A DNA stretch of 64,000 bases, taken from Flagellimonas sp. CMM7 (GTDB lineage Bacteria > Bacteroidota > Bacteroidia > Flavobacteriales > Flavobacteriaceae). A program made the translations under genes and the position numbers. Under the pieces are notes generated by a model that had not been told where the DNA came from, did not search any database, and saw only the letters and a list, made by a program, of their open reading frames with translations. Where the stretch lies: positions 4,357,982 through 4,421,981 of the forward strand of contig NZ_CP090003.1 in NCBI RefSeq assembly GCF_021390195.1. The letters are read 5' to 3'. Positions 32,346 to 40,567 of the stretch are shown here, piece after piece. Position 1 is the stretch's first letter. The number at the start of each line of letters is the position of its first letter.

Positions 32346-33211
32346 TTGGAATGGGAAACTCCATATCGCACACATCGGCATCCATGGCCTACGGACTTCG
32401 AGAGGAAAAAAGACCAGAGATTGTCCACAGTCAATTTCTGGCCGGGGATACTCCGAAAGAGATTAGCCAGGAGTTCAGGACGATTCAACAACAGAATCAT
32501 CAATGCAAAAAGAACACCTTGAGTTTTGTGCTCAGCCCCACCATCAAAGATGGGCAAGAAATGAAAAATAGAGAACTCCAAGAAATCACAAAGCGCTTTT
32601 TAAAACAGATCAAACTACAGGAGAACCAGGCCATTGCCTTTGTACACAGAAACAGAAAGCACGTCCATATCCATTTGTATGTGAACCGAATCAATTTTCA
32701 GGGACAGGCCTACAAAGATAGCTTCATAGGAAAACGGAGCCAACAAGCTGCGGAACGGGTGGCAAAGGAAATGGGATTGACCACTGTTCGAGATGTCCAA
32801 CAACAAAAACTGGACAAGGCCAAGGATATGCGGATGATTCTTAAAAGAATCCACGAAAAGGTTATCAGTGAGATTAGGCCAAAGGACTTTGACCAATACA
32901 TCAAGGCTATGGAAGCCCATCCTGTTAAGGTTATCCCATCCATCAACAAACAGAACCAATTACAAGGTTTTCGGTTTGAGTTAGCTGGGCAAAATCTAAA
33001 GGGCAGTGAGGTTCACCGTTCCATGTCCATGAACAGAATAGCCGAAGAAATTAGTTTCAACAAAAACGTATTGGAAAAAGCTAAAACAGAGAATACCTTA
33101 AAACTATTGGGAAAGGCCGTAAACATCTCTCCAAATCTTGCTGCCAGAATAACTGCCAAGGTTGTAAAACATACCATCAAAAAGAGCATAGACCTTGGAA
33201 TGGGCATTTAA
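32342..33211 (+). CDS. Relaxase/mobilization nuclease
   Basis: 289 residues. The relaxase metal-binding triad is in HVHIHLYVNRI (~109-119), preceded by NQAIAFVHRNRK. The catalytic Tyr is not certain; it may be the one in SASMAYG near residue 17. The C-terminal ~130 residues are helical and basic. It should nick oriT and pilot the strand into a host conjugation machine. Length is short compared with large MOBP relaxases but usual for small Bacteroidota mobilizable elements. It overlaps mobC by 4 bases. Confidence 0.88.
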   Translation: MIGMGNSISHTSASMAYGLREEKRPEIVHSQFLAGDTPKEISQEFRTIQQQNHQCKKNTLSFVLSPTIKDGQEMKNRELQEITKRFLKQIKLQENQAIAFVHRNRKHVHIHLYVNRINFQGQAYKDSFIGKRSQQAAERVAKEMGLTTVRDVQQQKLDKAKDMRMILKRIHEKVISEIRPKDFDQYIKAMEAHPVKVIPSINKQNQLQGFRFELAGQNLKGSEVHRSMSMNRIAEEISFNKNVLEKAKTENTLKLLGKAVNISPNLAARITAKVVKHTIKKSIDLGMGI

Positions 33212-33223
33212 AAAAATTGAATT

Positions 33224-33679
33224 ATGGCAAAGCTTGATGAAATAGCAGAATTGTTGACGGAGGAACTGAAGAATTTTGAACATTCAGTAAATCGAATGGA
33301 AAAACTGAAAGAGTTTCTTATAGGATACAAAGTTTCAGCAGACACCGCTGATATTGACTTCCTTCTAAAAGAGTACAACGATAGTCAAAAGAAAGCAATT
33401 AAAGAACAGAACAAACTATTGGCAAATGTCATCTACCATGTCAAGAGATCTATTGCCTTTCCAAAATGGGCGGTACAGTTGTTCTGGAGTTTTTTGATCA
33501 CTGTTTTGCTGGTCCTGGGATATGCTATATTCCAGATTTCGAGCATCCCAAAAAAGGAGCAGGCCGCTTTTTCACAAGGTGAAAGTAACGCAGTCAGGCA
33601 CTTTGAACGATTTATGGTGGAAACCCCAGAGGCAAGTGCCCTTTATGAAGAATGGCGCAACCCCAAAGACAAAAAGTAG
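33224..33679 (+). CDS. Mobilization-associated single-pass membrane protein
   Basis: 151 residues. A long N-terminal coiled-coil-prone helix (~1-80, many Glu/Lys/Leu) is followed by one membrane segment (~86-107, LFWSFLITVLLVLGYAIFQI) and a short tail. It starts 12 bases after the relaxase and is clearly in its operon. Similar small proteins commonly follow MobC/relaxase pairs in flavobacterial elements. Function is unknown; it might link the relaxosome to the membrane coupling protein. Confidence 0.78.
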   Translation: MAKLDEIAELLTEELKNFEHSVNRMEKLKEFLIGYKVSADTADIDFLLKEYNDSQKKAIKEQNKLLANVIYHVKRSIAFPKWAVQLFWSFLITVLLVLGYAIFQISSIPKKEQAAFSQGESNAVRHFERFMVETPEASALYEEWRNPKDKK

Positions 33680-33755
33680 TTTGCGCCCTATCCGGTTTTT
33701 GCTTAACGCTTATCTGTCGGAACACTACAAAAACCGCACAGAATCCACGCGCAAA
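33680..33755. repeat. Nested inverted repeat after the mob operon
   Basis: An outer stem TTTGCGC (33680-33686) with GCGCAAA (33749-33755) and an inner stem CGGTTTTTG (33693-33701) with CAAAAACCG (33728-33736) are both perfect. They are separated by unequal spacers (6 and 12 bases) and enclose a 26-base loop. It begins one base after the mob operon's last gene. It could end transcription or be a recombination or transfer site. Confidence 0.6.
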
Positions 33756-33790
33756 GTTTGGAGGTAAGATTTGGGGTTGATGTTATTATT

Positions 33791-33840
33791 CCCAATAATG
33801 TAAATATATTTCCAAATATGTAATTTTTTATTTATCTTTG
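33791..33840 (+). promoter_or_regulatory. higBA promoter with tandem direct repeats
   Basis: CCCAATAATGTAA (33791-33803) and TCCAAATATGTAA (33811-33823) are direct repeats matching at 10 of 13 positions, spaced exactly 20 bases (two helical turns). They are followed by a perfect -7 box TATCTTTG (33833-33840). HigA or HigBA binding to the repeats would give the usual autoregulation. The -7 box is so close to the higB GTG that the transcript may be leaderless. Confidence 0.5.
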
Positions 33841-33844
33841 TATT

Positions 33845-34141
33845 GTGCATGTTATTTCATTTAAAATATTAAGGGACTATTTCTCGAAAAAACCAAGTGC
33901 TAGGGTTGCACTCCAAGACTGGTATAGAAGAACGAAGAAAGCAGAATGGGAAAGTTATGCTGATTTGAAGAACACATTCAACTCGGCTGATAATGTTGGA
34001 AACAATAGATATGTTTTTAATATCAAGGGAAACCATTATCGCATCGTGGCGATTGTACGATTTAAATACAAGAAAGTATTGATACGGTGGATTGGTAACC
34101 ATCGTGATTATGATAAAATAAAGAATATCGACAAATTATAG
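33845..34141 (+). CDS. higB: Type II toxin HigB (mRNA interferase)
   Basis: 98 residues beginning at GTG: MHVISFKILRDYFSKKP, the usual N-terminus of the RelE-fold HigB family. W26 region ALQDWYRRTKKAEW, NRYVFNIKGNHYRIV and VLIRWIGNHRDYDKI are family hallmarks. HigB cuts mRNA at the ribosome. It is followed after 4 bases by the antitoxin gene. The toxin-first order is typical of higBA. No in-frame ATG exists nearby, so the GTG start is needed to keep the conserved N-terminus. Confidence 0.92.
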   Translation: MHVISFKILRDYFSKKPSARVALQDWYRRTKKAEWESYADLKNTFNSADNVGNNRYVFNIKGNHYRIVAIVRFKYKKVLIRWIGNHRDYDKIKNIDKL

Positions 34142-34145
34142 GATT

Positions 34146-34508
34146 ATGGAAAAAGTCATAACACATAAAGAATACGTTGAAGCCAATCTCAGGTTAGAAG
34201 AATTAATTGATGTAGTTGATGATAATACTCCGACTGATAATCCATTGGCCAAGGAGTTTATGGAAGTTACTGATATTATAGAGCAATACGAAGAAATCCA
34301 CTTTCCTATGGGATTACCCACCCTACAAGAAATGATTGATCTTCGTATGTTTGAAATGGGCTTAAAAAGAAAAGATTTAGCCACTCTATTGAATACGAGT
34401 GCTTCTAGAATCAGTGATTACCTAAACGGGAAGAGAGAAATCACCTTAAATGTCGCAAAAGCTTTGCACCAAAAATTAAATATTGACAGTGATATTATTC
34501 TACAATAA
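34146..34508 (+). CDS. higA: Antitoxin HigA (HTH type)
   Basis: 120 residues. The N-terminal ~70 residues form the toxin-binding part rich in acidic residues (EELIDVVDDNTPTDNPL). The C-terminal part is an XRE-type HTH (~79-112, LKRKDLATLLNTSASRISDYLNGKR). It neutralises HigB and represses the operon. The pair sits at the right end of the mobile region and may stabilise it. Confidence 0.92.
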   Translation: MEKVITHKEYVEANLRLEELIDVVDDNTPTDNPLAKEFMEVTDIIEQYEEIHFPMGLPTLQEMIDLRMFEMGLKRKDLATLLNTSASRISDYLNGKREITLNVAKALHQKLNIDSDIILQ

Positions 34509-34650
34509 CGGCATATGGAAAACAAAATCCTATCAAAGGAAAACAAAGGTTTTCACCTAATTTCCACCTCAAACGCTCCTACCCCACTGTTTATGGACAT
34601 TGTAAAATATTGTATCGGGAAATAAGTATTTTCAGAGAGCACTTATAGCG

Positions 34651-34658
34651 TATCTTTG
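34651..34658 (+). promoter_or_regulatory. -7 promoter box for phosphatase gene
   Basis: TATCTTTG matches TAnnTTTG exactly and ends 17 bases before the ATG at 34676, giving a short leader. The -33 side has only a weak TTTT match near 34629. Confidence 0.5.
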
Positions 34659-34675
34659 CAATCCAAATTTTATGC

Positions 34676-35419
34676 ATGTTCAGTTTTTTTCATAAGAAAA
34701 TCTTTTTGGTGGACTATCTCCATGGACTTGTGGATATGCATAATCACATACTTCCAGGAATTGATGATGGAGCAAAAACAGTTGATGATTCCATTGATTT
34801 AATAAAGGGGTTTTCAGAGATAGGAGTAACAAATTTTGTTTGCACTCCTCATATTATGAACAATTATTACCCCAATACTCCTGAGACCATTAACAACTCC
34901 TTTGAAATATTAAAAAAAGAACTTGCAAATTTAGGGTTGAATACCATCAAAATAGATAGTGCCGCAGAGCATATGATAGATGACAATTTTGAAACCATTC
35001 TAGAGAATGATGAGGTAATGCAGCTTAAAAAAGATTACCTTCTTATTGAAATGTCCTACCTACAACCATCTTTTAATTTTGATATTGCAATTGGTAAAAT
35101 TGCAAAACATAGTTATTTTCCAATTCTAGCACACCCTGAAAGATATGTATACTTTCATCGTAAATACAACACATATTCAAAGTTAAAAAAACAGGGGATT
35201 CTTTTTCAGATGAATTTATCATCTCTAAATTCGGAATCTTACGGAAATGAAGTTCAAAAGATTGGTCAAAAACTCTTGGAGGATAAATCCGTAGATTTTA
35301 TGGCTTCAGATGTGCATAATCTAAGACAATTGACGCTAATCAAAGAAACAAAAATATCAAGGAAAACGTTAAATTTGATTCTCCCTGTTATAGATCAAAC
35401 AATCAAAACATTTTATTGA
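34676..35419 (+). CDS. CpsB/YwqE-type PHP tyrosine-protein phosphatase
   Basis: 247 residues of a PHP-fold metallophosphatase. Metal-binding motifs are DMHNHILPGIDDGAK (~21-35), CTPHI (~57), AHPERY (~153) and SDVHN (~213). It should dephosphorylate the Tyr tail of the Wzc kinase and so control polymer length and export. It converges on wzc: its TGA (35417-35419) touches the wzc stop, making TGATCA with no spacer. Confidence 0.9.
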   Translation: MFSFFHKKIFLVDYLHGLVDMHNHILPGIDDGAKTVDDSIDLIKGFSEIGVTNFVCTPHIMNNYYPNTPETINNSFEILKKELANLGLNTIKIDSAAEHMIDDNFETILENDEVMQLKKDYLLIEMSYLQPSFNFDIAIGKIAKHSYFPILAHPERYVYFHRKYNTYSKLKKQGILFQMNLSSLNSESYGNEVQKIGQKLLEDKSVDFMASDVHNLRQLTLIKETKISRKTLNLILPVIDQTIKTFY

Positions 35420-37804
35420 TCAAGAAAATTTCCACCATTTCTTGACAGTCTTACCGTAACCATAGCCATATTTCCCTCCATAGCCCAGGTTGGCCTCTTT
35501 TACATTATTTACTATGAAAGAAAGTCCTTTAAGCCTTCCTTCTTTTTTCAGGTTTAATGGGTATTGTAACACTTTTTTATCTGTCACACCAGCTTTGGTT
35601 ATATAGAGAATTTGGTTTGCGTATTGATTAATAAGCAAAGTGTCTGTAACCACCATTAATGGAGCTGTGTCTACAATTACATAATCGTACAATCCAACTA
35701 CATCTTCGAACAATACTTTTAAGCGCTCACTCATTAGTAATTCAGACGGGTTGGGTGGGATTTTCCCAGAATAAATTACATCGATATTATTTGAATCAAT
35801 GGATATTCTATTAATAATGTCCTGTACTTTTAATGAATGATCGTACAAATATTCCGTTAATCCATTTCCTGCGTTTCGTTGTGGTCTTTCATTCTCTTCC
35901 TCATTAGCTATGTCAGGAAAAAACGTATATAATTTGGGGTTTCTTATATCAGCACCGATCAATAGTACTTTCTTATTTGTATTGGCAAAAATCAATGCCA
36001 AATTAGAAGAAACAAACGTTTTGCCTTCGCCAGGAACACTAGAAGTCACAAAAATAGTTTGTCCTATTTCTTTAGACTTTGATTTCAAAATATAATCTAG
36101 ATTAGTCCTTAAAATCCTCATTGATTCTGCTAATACTGATCTATCAACATTAAGTACCATTTTACTTTCTTTCCTGCCCAACTTAGGGAGTTCTGCAATA
36201 ACAGGAATCTCCTGCACAATTTTTTCCAAGTCCAGTTTATTGTGGATTTTGTTATCCAGCAGGCTACTCAAATAAATTAGGGAAAAAGGTATTAGAAGTC
36301 CTAGCAAAAAAGCTCCTAAATAGACTATCTTTGGTTTTGGAGACACTGGAAAACGATTAGTTGAATGAGCGCTATCAACCACTTTTGATTTTGATTCTGC
36401 GGATGCAAAAGCAATTTGTGACTCTTCTCGCTTTTGCAACAAATACAAATATAAAGACTCTGTAGTTTGTTGTTTTCTTGTAATATCCCTCAAGGCCCTT
36501 TCATTACTTGGTACAGCATATATCCTTGAATTAATCTGCGAAAGTTGTTTACCTAAGCTATTAACCTTTAAATTTAAATTATTGGTTACGTTGTTTAAGC
36601 TAGTTTGCATGCCCCTTTTAAGGCTTTCAAGTTGTTGGTCTAGTTTTACAATTACCGGGTTCTTTTCATTGGAACTTGCCAAAAGTCTATTCCGTTGAGC
36701 AACAAGTTCATTATAACGTACAGCTGCATCAGATACTCCTTGATTAGATAAGCCAATATTTGCAGGTATCAAATCATATTCCTCTTGAGAACTTATCAAA
36801 TTTTGCATTGAACTAGCAATATCTAATTGTATGCTCGCTTCTTCCAATTCCTGTTCACCGGCAGCGCTAAGGTTAAAATTAACACTTGATTGCGATCCTA
36901 AGTCTGCTATTCCTTTACTAGTCTTGAAGCTCTCTGCTGAATCATCAACATCAGATAGGTTAGTATAAATCTTACTAATCCGATCGTTTATAAATTTTGA
37001 GGTCCTATCGGCAACTTCTTTTTTATCTGTAATTGAATTATTGTTATTAATTAATATTAACCTATTTATTATATCAATAGCTTTTTGCTGTATTGGATCT
37101 GTAAGTGTAATATTAATTATATTTGAGAATTCACTGGCAGGTGCGATTTTCATTTTTTTCCTATATCCTTGGGCAACATCGTTAATAGGATTTATTTCAA
37201 TTCTTATTTTTTTCCCCATAAATCGCTTTATCTTTTCAGAATTAGGGATTAGAATAATGTCTCCTACCTGCGTGTTAACTGCGGATCCAAATGATTGAGG
37301 TTTAGTTGGTTGATTTTCTTCCTCTGAAAAGCCAAATGAAGACTCTGTATTCAATTCAACAAAAAAGCGATATTTAGATTTATGAATTATTGAATCAGTT
37401 GCTAAAAAATTGATATTAAATGGATATGTTTCTCCATAAATCTCATTATCCTTTATATTTCCCTGTACGGTATACCTTATATTAATTCCTAAATCCTTAA
37501 TTACTTGAATGAAATTTGCCCTAGAATTTAAGATTTCAATTTCATCTTCTATTTTAGTCTTGCTTCCAGAAAAAACATTTAAATCCTTAAAAATACTAAG
37601 CTCAGAATTCGAATTCTTATCTTCTATCATTTGTATTTTTGCACTCGCGCTATATTCTGGAATACTATAGCGTAAATGTACATAAGCAAGAGCAAGAGCG
37701 ATAATTAAGCATAAAGCAAACCATTTCCAATATCTTAGATAATTGCCAATAAGGTTTTTTAAATCTAAACTGGTTTCGTTTTCCGAATTTTTTATTAAAT
37801 CCAT
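35420..37804 (-). CDS. wzc: Wzc-type polysaccharide co-polymerase and tyrosine autokinase
   Basis: 794 residues. A Wzz domain with TM1 (~32-50) and TM2 (~500-520) encloses a coiled-coil periplasmic region (~230-480). The cytoplasmic BY-kinase domain has Walker A SSVPGEGKT (~590), Walker A' VLLIGADIRNP (~617) and Walker B YVIVDTAP (~709). The C-terminal tail YGGKYGYGYGKTVKKWW contains clustered Tyr for autophosphorylation. It pairs with Wza for export and is the target of the convergent phosphatase. It is last in a leftward operon after the aminotransferase, dehydratase and wza genes. Confidence 0.95.
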   Translation of the reverse strand: MDLIKNSENETSLDLKNLIGNYLRYWKWFALCLIIALALAYVHLRYSIPEYSASAKIQMIEDKNSNSELSIFKDLNVFSGSKTKIEDEIEILNSRANFIQVIKDLGINIRYTVQGNIKDNEIYGETYPFNINFLATDSIIHKSKYRFFVELNTESSFGFSEEENQPTKPQSFGSAVNTQVGDIILIPNSEKIKRFMGKKIRIEINPINDVAQGYRKKMKIAPASEFSNIINITLTDPIQQKAIDIINRLILINNNNSITDKKEVADRTSKFINDRISKIYTNLSDVDDSAESFKTSKGIADLGSQSSVNFNLSAAGEQELEEASIQLDIASSMQNLISSQEEYDLIPANIGLSNQGVSDAAVRYNELVAQRNRLLASSNEKNPVIVKLDQQLESLKRGMQTSLNNVTNNLNLKVNSLGKQLSQINSRIYAVPSNERALRDITRKQQTTESLYLYLLQKREESQIAFASAESKSKVVDSAHSTNRFPVSPKPKIVYLGAFLLGLLIPFSLIYLSSLLDNKIHNKLDLEKIVQEIPVIAELPKLGRKESKMVLNVDRSVLAESMRILRTNLDYILKSKSKEIGQTIFVTSSVPGEGKTFVSSNLALIFANTNKKVLLIGADIRNPKLYTFFPDIANEEENERPQRNAGNGLTEYLYDHSLKVQDIINRISIDSNNIDVIYSGKIPPNPSELLMSERLKVLFEDVVGLYDYVIVDTAPLMVVTDTLLINQYANQILYITKAGVTDKKVLQYPLNLKKEGRLKGLSFIVNNVKEANLGYGGKYGYGYGKTVKKWWKFS

Positions 37805-37843
37805 TAAATGAAGTGTGTTTAAGTGTGTTTAGCCTTAACTGAA

Positions 37844-38605
37844 TTATCTTGTAAGCAGTACAACTGCCGACGTAACTACCACAGAAATTATGGAAATAGC
37901 AATAGAAGCCCTTTGATCCAAGCTAGACTGTGATTTTCCTGACTTGTTAGGCTCAACATAAACAACGTCATTCTGAGTCAAATAATAAACTGGAGATTTT
38001 AGCGAATCCTTACCATTCAAATTTATACGATTATAAACTTTTGTGCCATTAAAATCTCTTATTACCATAATGTTATCTCGTCTTCCTTTAATATTTACAT
38101 CTCCGGCAAAACCAAGTGCCTCTAAAATGCTGATTTGTTCTCCTTGCACTCTATAAGTTCCAGGCCTGTTAACAGCTCCCAAAACGGTAACAGTAAAATT
38201 ACGAATGCGGATATTAATAATTGGATTCTTAAGATAATCTCTTAACTTTTCCCTAAGCATATCCCTAGCCTCCGTAGGAGAGAGGCCCGAAACTTTAATT
38301 TTGCCAATGACGGGGAAATCTATTTCTCCATCCTTATTGACTAAGTAATTGACCTGCTCTCCTCTTATACCACCTTCTTCAGCACCTCTAAACAGGTTAA
38401 AAGGTGCACTAGCTTCTGGATCCAATGTAGAAATGTGAATACTTAGTAAGTCATCAACTTTGAATTTTGTGCTAGAGCTATTGTCATCTACCAATGTTTC
38501 GAACTCGTTTGCATCCTGAAAATACACCACCTCCTTAGTGGAGGTGCAACAAACAAAACAAAATAAGAATAATGGCACAAAATAATTGATTAAATTTCTA
38601 CGCAT
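37844..38605 (-). CDS. wza: Wza-type polysaccharide export lipoprotein
   Basis: 253 residues. Lipoprotein signal FVPLFLFCFVCCTSTKE (Cys ~20), Poly_export domain (~45-135, KVDDLLSIHISTLDPEA..INIRIRNFTVTVLGAV), SLBB module (~140-190, VNRPGTYRVQGEQISILEALGFAGD) and a C-terminal membrane helix (~228-249). The C-terminal helix is the outer-membrane anchor in Bacteroidota relatives. It forms the export channel together with Wzc, encoded 39 bases downstream. Confidence 0.93.
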   Translation of the reverse strand: MRRNLINYFVPLFLFCFVCCTSTKEVVYFQDANEFETLVDDNSSSTKFKVDDLLSIHISTLDPEASAPFNLFRGAEEGGIRGEQVNYLVNKDGEIDFPVIGKIKVSGLSPTEARDMLREKLRDYLKNPIINIRIRNFTVTVLGAVNRPGTYRVQGEQISILEALGFAGDVNIKGRRDNIMVIRDFNGTKVYNRINLNGKDSLKSPVYYLTQNDVVYVEPNKSGKSQSSLDQRASIAISIISVVVTSAVVLLTR

Positions 38606-38623
38606 GGAAAAAGTTTAAGGTGA

Positions 38624-40567
38624 TTAAGAAGAAACTAAGGGGTTATTGTTTTTTTGAATAACAATGTCCGTTTTTACTTGTTTTTTGTCCAATTTACAAA
38701 AATCTGAATTGTTAGATATATATTCAGGAACAATACTTTTCATCAACTGAACAACATTGTTCTTAAAAAATAGATTGGATACGCAAAGTTCATCAATCAT
38801 TGTTCGCGTCAAAGCATAATCAACATCTCTAACTTTACTTATCATAATTTTGTCATGATAGGTAGGAAGTGTATTTTCTCCATTTGCCAACAATTCTTCA
38901 TATAATTTTTCTCCTGGTCTCAGTCCTGTGATTTTAATGGTAATATCATCCGGATAATGAAGCCCAGAAAGACGAATCATATTTTTGGCCAAATCTAAAA
39001 TCTTAACAGATTCACCCATATCAAATATAAATATTTCACCACCTTTCCCCATAGCTCCTGCTTCCAAAACTAGCTGGGAAGCTTCGGGAATAGTCATGAA
39101 ATATCTTGTAATATCTTTATGCGTTACGGTTAAAGGGCCCCCTTTTTCAATTTGTTTTCTAAATAATGGGATAACAGATCCATTGGATCCAAGAACGTTT
39201 CCAAATCGAGTAGTGACAAATTTTGTTTTACCATCTTGCTGTCTACAATCTATATACATTTCAGCAATTCGCTTGGTCGCCCCCATAACATTCGTAGGGT
39301 TTACAGCCTTATCTGTGGAAACAAACACAAACTTCTCGACATTAAAATCCACAGCAAGGTCAACTATGTTTTTTGTTCCGGCAACATTAATTTTAACAGC
39401 TTCATAAGGGTTTCGCTCCATAAGTGGAACATGCTTATATGCAGCCGCATGAAAAATTCTATCAGGCCTGTGTTCTTCAAAAAGAGCTCTCATTTCATTT
39501 TTATCCCTAATATCACTTACCACTGGAATAAAATTATGGAACCCTGCTTGTTTTAATTCTTGCTGGAGATCGTAAAGCGCAGATTCAGCTTGATCAATAA
39601 TAATAAGAGATTGATAATTGTACTTGCAAATTTGACGAACCAACTCACTACCTATAGACCCAGCTCCTCCCGTGACCATAATAACTTTATCTTCAAAATC
39701 TTTTAACACTTTACTGTTCTTTATTTTTATCGGAGGTCTATCTAAAAGATCTTCTATCTGTACTCTCTTTATCTGAGAAACTTTTAGCTCCCCATTTATC
39801 CAATCTTCAACAGGGGGAACGATTTTTACTTTAACTGGCAAATCCACAATTTCATTAACCAAAGTCCTTAGTTGCCTTGGACTTATGTTCTGAATAGAAA
39901 AAACAACCTCTGAAATACTATGGAACCTAACAAAATCTTTAGTTAGTATGGATTTATCATATACTTTTACGCCATTAATTTGTTTTCCAACCTTTTGAAG
40001 ATTGTTATCCACAAATCCAACAACTTTGACCTTCATCTTTGAATGATTGGTAAGGGTATTGTATGTTATGATACCAGATTCTCCAGCTCCATAAACTATA
40101 AGATTCTTTGTTGGAGTTTCATTATTCTTAATTAAGCTCTCAAAACATATCTTAAAAACATACCTCGCGGCTGTGAGTGTCAAAAAAGTGAGTAAACTAT
40201 TAATAATGATAATTGAAAGAGGAATTGTAAAATTTTCAACGATGCCCAAATATCTATTTACTAAAACAACACCTATCGTTGCTATACTAGCCAAACAAAT
40301 GGCGTTGAAAATGGCATAGACATCTTTTATTCCGGTATGCCTAACAACACCTTTATAGCTTCCAGAAATCAAAAATGAGACCAAGAATAATAAAATAACT
40401 ATTGGCAGCTGTGCCCAAAGCCGTTGAACATCAAAATCAAAGCTAAGATTGAATCTTATAAAATAAGCCAGCATAAACGAAAACCCCACAATACAAAGAT
40501 CGATAAAGAGCACAGTCCACTTGGAAGCATAATGCTTATTGTTATCAAAAATGTATTTTTTAATCAT
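38624..40567 (-). CDS. Membrane nucleotide-sugar 4,6-dehydratase (PglF/WbpM/CapD type)
   Basis: 647 residues. Four membrane helices (~20-140) precede a CoA-binding-like domain and an extended SDR domain (TGGAGSIGSELVRQI ~295). The catalytic triplet is in STDKAVNPTNVMGATKR, where Met replaces the usual active-site Tyr, as in PglF/WbpM/FlaA1 enzymes. These convert UDP-GlcNAc to a UDP-4-keto-6-deoxy sugar. Its start overlaps the aminotransferase stop by 8 bases, and that enzyme would take its product. Confidence 0.92.
   Translation of the reverse strand: MIKKYIFDNNKHYASKWTVLFIDLCIVGFSFMLAYFIRFNLSFDFDVQRLWAQLPIVILLFLVSFLISGSYKGVVRHTGIKDVYAIFNAICLASIATIGVVLVNRYLGIVENFTIPLSIIIINSLLTFLTLTAARYVFKICFESLIKNNETPTKNLIVYGAGESGIITYNTLTNHSKMKVKVVGFVDNNLQKVGKQINGVKVYDKSILTKDFVRFHSISEVVFSIQNISPRQLRTLVNEIVDLPVKVKIVPPVEDWINGELKVSQIKRVQIEDLLDRPPIKIKNSKVLKDFEDKVIMVTGGAGSIGSELVRQICKYNYQSLIIIDQAESALYDLQQELKQAGFHNFIPVVSDIRDKNEMRALFEEHRPDRIFHAAAYKHVPLMERNPYEAVKINVAGTKNIVDLAVDFNVEKFVFVSTDKAVNPTNVMGATKRIAEMYIDCRQQDGKTKFVTTRFGNVLGSNGSVIPLFRKQIEKGGPLTVTHKDITRYFMTIPEASQLVLEAGAMGKGGEIFIFDMGESVKILDLAKNMIRLSGLHYPDDITIKITGLRPGEKLYEELLANGENTLPTYHDKIMISKVRDVDYALTRTMIDELCVSNLFFKNNVVQLMKSIVPEYISNNSDFCKLDKKQVKTDIVIQKNNNPLVSS

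Noticed and set aside
33680..33755. Integron attC site
   Set aside because: The fold is suggestive, but the conserved GTTRRRY/RYYYAAC core sites and an integrase are missing.
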